A program made the position numbers and the translations under genes. From positions 1-8,424 of the forward strand of contig NZEH01000024.1 of assembly GCA_002690375.1 (NCBI GenBank): 8,424 nt of DNA, given 5' to 3'. Below, piece after piece: positions 6,959 through 8,424 of the stretch; positions within the stretch are counted from its first letter, which is position 1; each line of letters starts with the position of its first letter. The notes under the pieces were generated by a model, which was not told where the DNA came from, made no database searches, and saw only the letters and a program-made list of their open reading frames with translations. The DNA comes from Dehalococcoidales bacterium (GTDB lineage: Bacteria; Chloroflexota; Dehalococcoidia; Dehalococcoidales; ARS1013).

Positions 6959-7528
6959 ATGTTTGATGAGGCGGTAATTAAAGCATCTGTAAAGTCCATC
7001 ATCAAGGCTGTTGGAGAGGATCCTAAACGAGAGGGTCTAGCCGATACCCCCGGGCGTGTAGCTGAGATGTACGCTGAGCTCTTTATGGGACTGGGTAAAG
7101 ACCCTAGTGAAGAGCTAAAAGTCGATTATGAGCTGGGGCATCGGGAGATGGTAATCTTAAAGGATATCCCCTTCTATTCCATGTGCGAGCATCATCTTTT
7201 GCCATTTCACGGTGTAGTCCATATAGGCTATATCCCCAATAAAGAAGGCCGGGTAGTGGGTATTAGCAAGCTGGCCAGAGTTGTAGAAATTGTCGCCAAG
7301 CGTCCCCAGATACAGGAGAGAATGGCTACCGAAATTGCCGATGCCATTGTTTCTGGACTTAAACCGGCTGGCGTGGCGGTGGTTATTCAGGCAGAGCACC
7401 TATGCATGGTAATGCGCGGCATAAAGAAGCCTGGATCAAGTGTTATCACCTCGGCCTTAAGGGGCAACTTCCGCCGCCAATCGGCTAGCCGGGCTGAATT
7501 CTTGTCACTGATACAGGGCAACAAGTAG
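6959..7528 (+). CDS. folE: GTP cyclohydrolase I
   Basis: It opens the purine ring of GTP to form dihydroneopterin triphosphate and formate, the first step to tetrahydrofolate and other pterins. The protein has 189 residues, in the normal range for the bacterial type I enzyme. Zinc ligands C76, H79 and C149 and catalytic histidines H78 and H147 are visible in SMCEHHLLPFHGVVHIGYIP (74-93) and AEHLCMVMRG (145-154). They match C110, H113, C181, H112 and H179 of the E. coli enzyme. GISKLARVVEIVAKRPQIQE (101-120) and the C-terminal SRAEFL are also diagnostic. AAGGAG (6946-6951) lies 7 nt before the ATG. It is the last gene of the plus-strand run and meets the yjbQ-family gene tail to tail with 10 bp between stops. 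Confidence 0.97.
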   Translation: MFDEAVIKASVKSIIKAVGEDPKREGLADTPGRVAEMYAELFMGLGKDPSEELKVDYELGHREMVILKDIPFYSMCEHHLLPFHGVVHIGYIPNKEGRVVGISKLARVVEIVAKRPQIQERMATEIADAIVSGLKPAGVAVVIQAEHLCMVMRGIKKPGSSVITSALRGNFRRQSASRAEFLSLIQGNK

Positions 7529-7538
7529 TTCGACTCTA

Positions 7539-7955
7539 CTATTCCCCCATGATCTGGGTTACCACCTGCCTTGAACGGGAACGGTTATCAAAATCAACCA
7601 GCACTATTTGCTGCCAAGTGCCAAGTGTTAACCTTTTGTCGTGGAAGGGGATTACTAGAGAAGCACCCAAAAGAGAAGCACGAACATGTGAGTAGCCATT
7701 ACCGTCACCCCAGGTGCGGTCATGACCATAGGTGATATTATCCGGGGCAAGCCGCTGCCACATATCCTTTAAGTCAGAGACTAAGCCGGGCTCAAACTCA
7801 ATACTGGTAATTCCAGCCGTGGAACCGGCGACGAATATGGTCACCGTGCCACTAGTTATTTTGGTCTTGGCGACCTGCTCGGCTACCTCATGAGTAATAT
7901 CAATAATATCGCAGTGTCCTCTACTTTGAAGGCTGATTCTATTGGTGACTATCAT
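7539..7955 (-). CDS. yjbQ: YjbQ/UPF0047 family protein
   Basis: A 138-residue protein of the YjbQ (UPF0047) family, small trimeric cytoplasmic proteins. Some members have shown weak secondary thiamine-phosphate synthase activity; the physiological role remains unsettled. The family pattern is clear: GSTAGIT (44-50) with E53, then HDRTWGDGNGYSHVRASLLG (78-97) with the conserved histidines H78 and H90 and acidic residues, IPF (102-104) and RLTLGTWQQIVLVDFDNRSR (108-127). ATG at 7953-7955 is chosen because AGGAGGT (7961-7967) sits 5 nt upstream; a TTG at 7956-7958 directly before it would be too close to that site. It converges on folE and lies downstream of pyrK on the same strand, but with its own promoter. 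Confidence 0.9.
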   Translation of the reverse strand: MIVTNRISLQSRGHCDIIDITHEVAEQVAKTKITSGTVTIFVAGSTAGITSIEFEPGLVSDLKDMWQRLAPDNITYGHDRTWGDGNGYSHVRASLLGASLVIPFHDKRLTLGTWQQIVLVDFDNRSRSRQVVTQIMGE

Positions 7956-7960
7956 CAAGC

Positions 7961-7967
7961 ACCTCCT
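7961..7967 (-). promoter_or_regulatory. Strong ribosome binding site that decides the yjbQ start
   Basis: AGGAGGT on the minus strand, 5 nt before ATG 7955 and only 2 nt before the alternative TTG 7958. The spacing favours the ATG. Confidence 0.7.
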
Positions 7968-7973
7968 ATAAGT

Positions 7974-7982
7974 ATTATATCA
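7974..7982 (-). promoter_or_regulatory. Extended -10 promoter of yjbQ
   Basis: TGATATAAT on the minus strand combines the extended -10 TGn element with a perfect TATAAT (7974-7979). No good -35 is seen 16-18 bp upstream, which is usual for extended -10 promoters. The transcript would start near 7967, right at the ribosome binding site, so the leader would be only about 12 nt. Confidence 0.5.
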
Positions 7983-8025
7983 AGAACAGCGTAAAAAATG
8001 GACGTTGCAAGCGAACATCTTGACA

Positions 8026-8037
8026 AAGTTATAACTT
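8026..8037. repeat. Perfect 12-bp palindrome upstream of yjbQ
   Basis: AAGTTATAACTT is its own reverse complement. It lies about 45 bp upstream of the yjbQ -10 and immediately after a TTGACA hexamer (8020-8025) on the plus strand. It could be a regulator site. A second, imperfect palindrome (two mismatched positions, 8061-8076, centred on TATTAATA) lies nearby. The rest of the 176-bp gap holds no gene, RNA or terminator that I can support. Confidence 0.5.
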
Positions 8038-8131
8038 GTTAGCCTACATGCATCAAGAAATTACTATTAATACTAACAATAAAGATAGAGCGGGGAGACT
8101 TATTGAGAAGTGGTAAGTGTTCATCCTCATT

Positions 8132-8424
8132 TTATACATCAATTAGTTCATCCCATAGTATATCATCAATGTTAAATACGGGACCATCCTTACATACCTG
8201 TTTTAGCCCCGTTTTTGTTCTGATGGTGCAGCTGTAACAGACACCCAGCCCACAACCCATCCTCATCTCCAGGGAAACTTGGACTGGTTTGTCTTTTAGT
8301 TCCGGCATCTGTGCCATTGTTTTATACATTGGCAGCGGCCCGCAGACAAATACCTGATCTGCCCAGTTGATAAAATCGGGCAGGAGATCGATGACCATAC
8401 CTTTCAAGCCATCAGCAGATGTGG
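8132..8424 (-). CDS. pyrK: Dihydroorotate dehydrogenase electron transfer subunit, C-terminal part, cut by the right edge
   Basis: PyrK is the FAD and [2Fe-2S] subunit that passes electrons between NAD(H) and the type 1B dihydroorotate dehydrogenase PyrD in pyrimidine synthesis. The visible 97 codons cover the end of the NAD-binding domain (DQVFVCGPLPMYKTMA) and the iron-sulfur domain. The four cluster ligands follow C-x4-C-x2-C-x11-C (CGLGVCYSC, then the Cys of VCKDGPVF), preceded by SLEMRMG, the PyrK signature. The frame stays open to the window edge (TSADG before the leucine at 8405-8407), so that TTG is an internal codon and not the start. The stop is TAA at 8132-8134. The N-terminal FAD domain lies beyond the window. 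A related ferredoxin-reductase-like subunit is possible, but the Cys spacing and VCKDGPVF strongly favour PyrK. Confidence 0.92.
   Translation of the reverse strand, partial: TSADGLKGMVIDLLPDFINWADQVFVCGPLPMYKTMAQMPELKDKPVQVSLEMRMGCGLGVCYSCTIRTKTGLKQVCKDGPVFNIDDILWDELIDV

Noticed and set aside
8020..8048. TTGACA at 8020 as a rightward promoter
   Set aside because: The hexamer at the right distance (CCTACA) is not a -10, and no plus-strand gene follows.
1..8424. Mobile element, CRISPR array, tRNA/rRNA, toxin-antitoxin or defence island
   Set aside because: Nearly all sequence is taken up by recognisable metabolic genes with short gaps; no spaced direct repeats, transposase motifs, cloverleaf structure or defence-type domains were seen.

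Overview
The window is mainly a compact stretch of core metabolism from an anaerobic-looking bacterium. The proteins (long-form MobB, membrane-anchored parvulin-like protein, Hom, ThrC, flavoredoxin-like flavoprotein, FolE, YjbQ, PyrK), moderate G+C, tight spacing and TTG use as a start codon would fit Chloroflexota, perhaps class Dehalococcoidia. That placement rests on remembered family resemblance and no search was possible, so it is tentative.

Layout. Positions 1-538 (minus strand) hold the N-terminal 179 codons of an AMP-forming acetyl-CoA synthetase whose gene runs off the left edge. Next, also on the minus strand, is a sugar-nucleotide pyrophosphorylase (620-1705). A 222-bp divergent intergenic region with candidate promoters and dyads separates it from a plus-strand run of six closely spaced genes (1928-7528; gaps of 5-39 bp): mobB, a membrane-anchored double-parvulin protein, hom, thrC, a flavin-reductase-like flavoprotein and folE. 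folE converges on a minus-strand yjbQ-family gene with only 10 bp between the stop codons. A 176-bp non-coding stretch then leads to the C-terminal part of pyrK (minus strand), cut by the right edge.

How the genes relate. hom and thrC supply two of the three steps from aspartate semialdehyde to threonine; homoserine kinase is not in the window. mobB serves molybdenum-cofactor assembly, folE the first step of pteridine/folate synthesis, pyrK electron transfer for dihydroorotate oxidation, and acs acetate activation. The six-gene run looks like a housekeeping operon that mixes unrelated pathways.

I see no mobile element, CRISPR array, tRNA or rRNA, defence system or obvious new multi-gene system. 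The points most worth a second look are the apparent loss of both active-site histidines in each of the two parvulin domains, the extra C-terminal domain on MobB, the dyad-rich divergent promoter region, and the very short leader predicted for the yjbQ gene.
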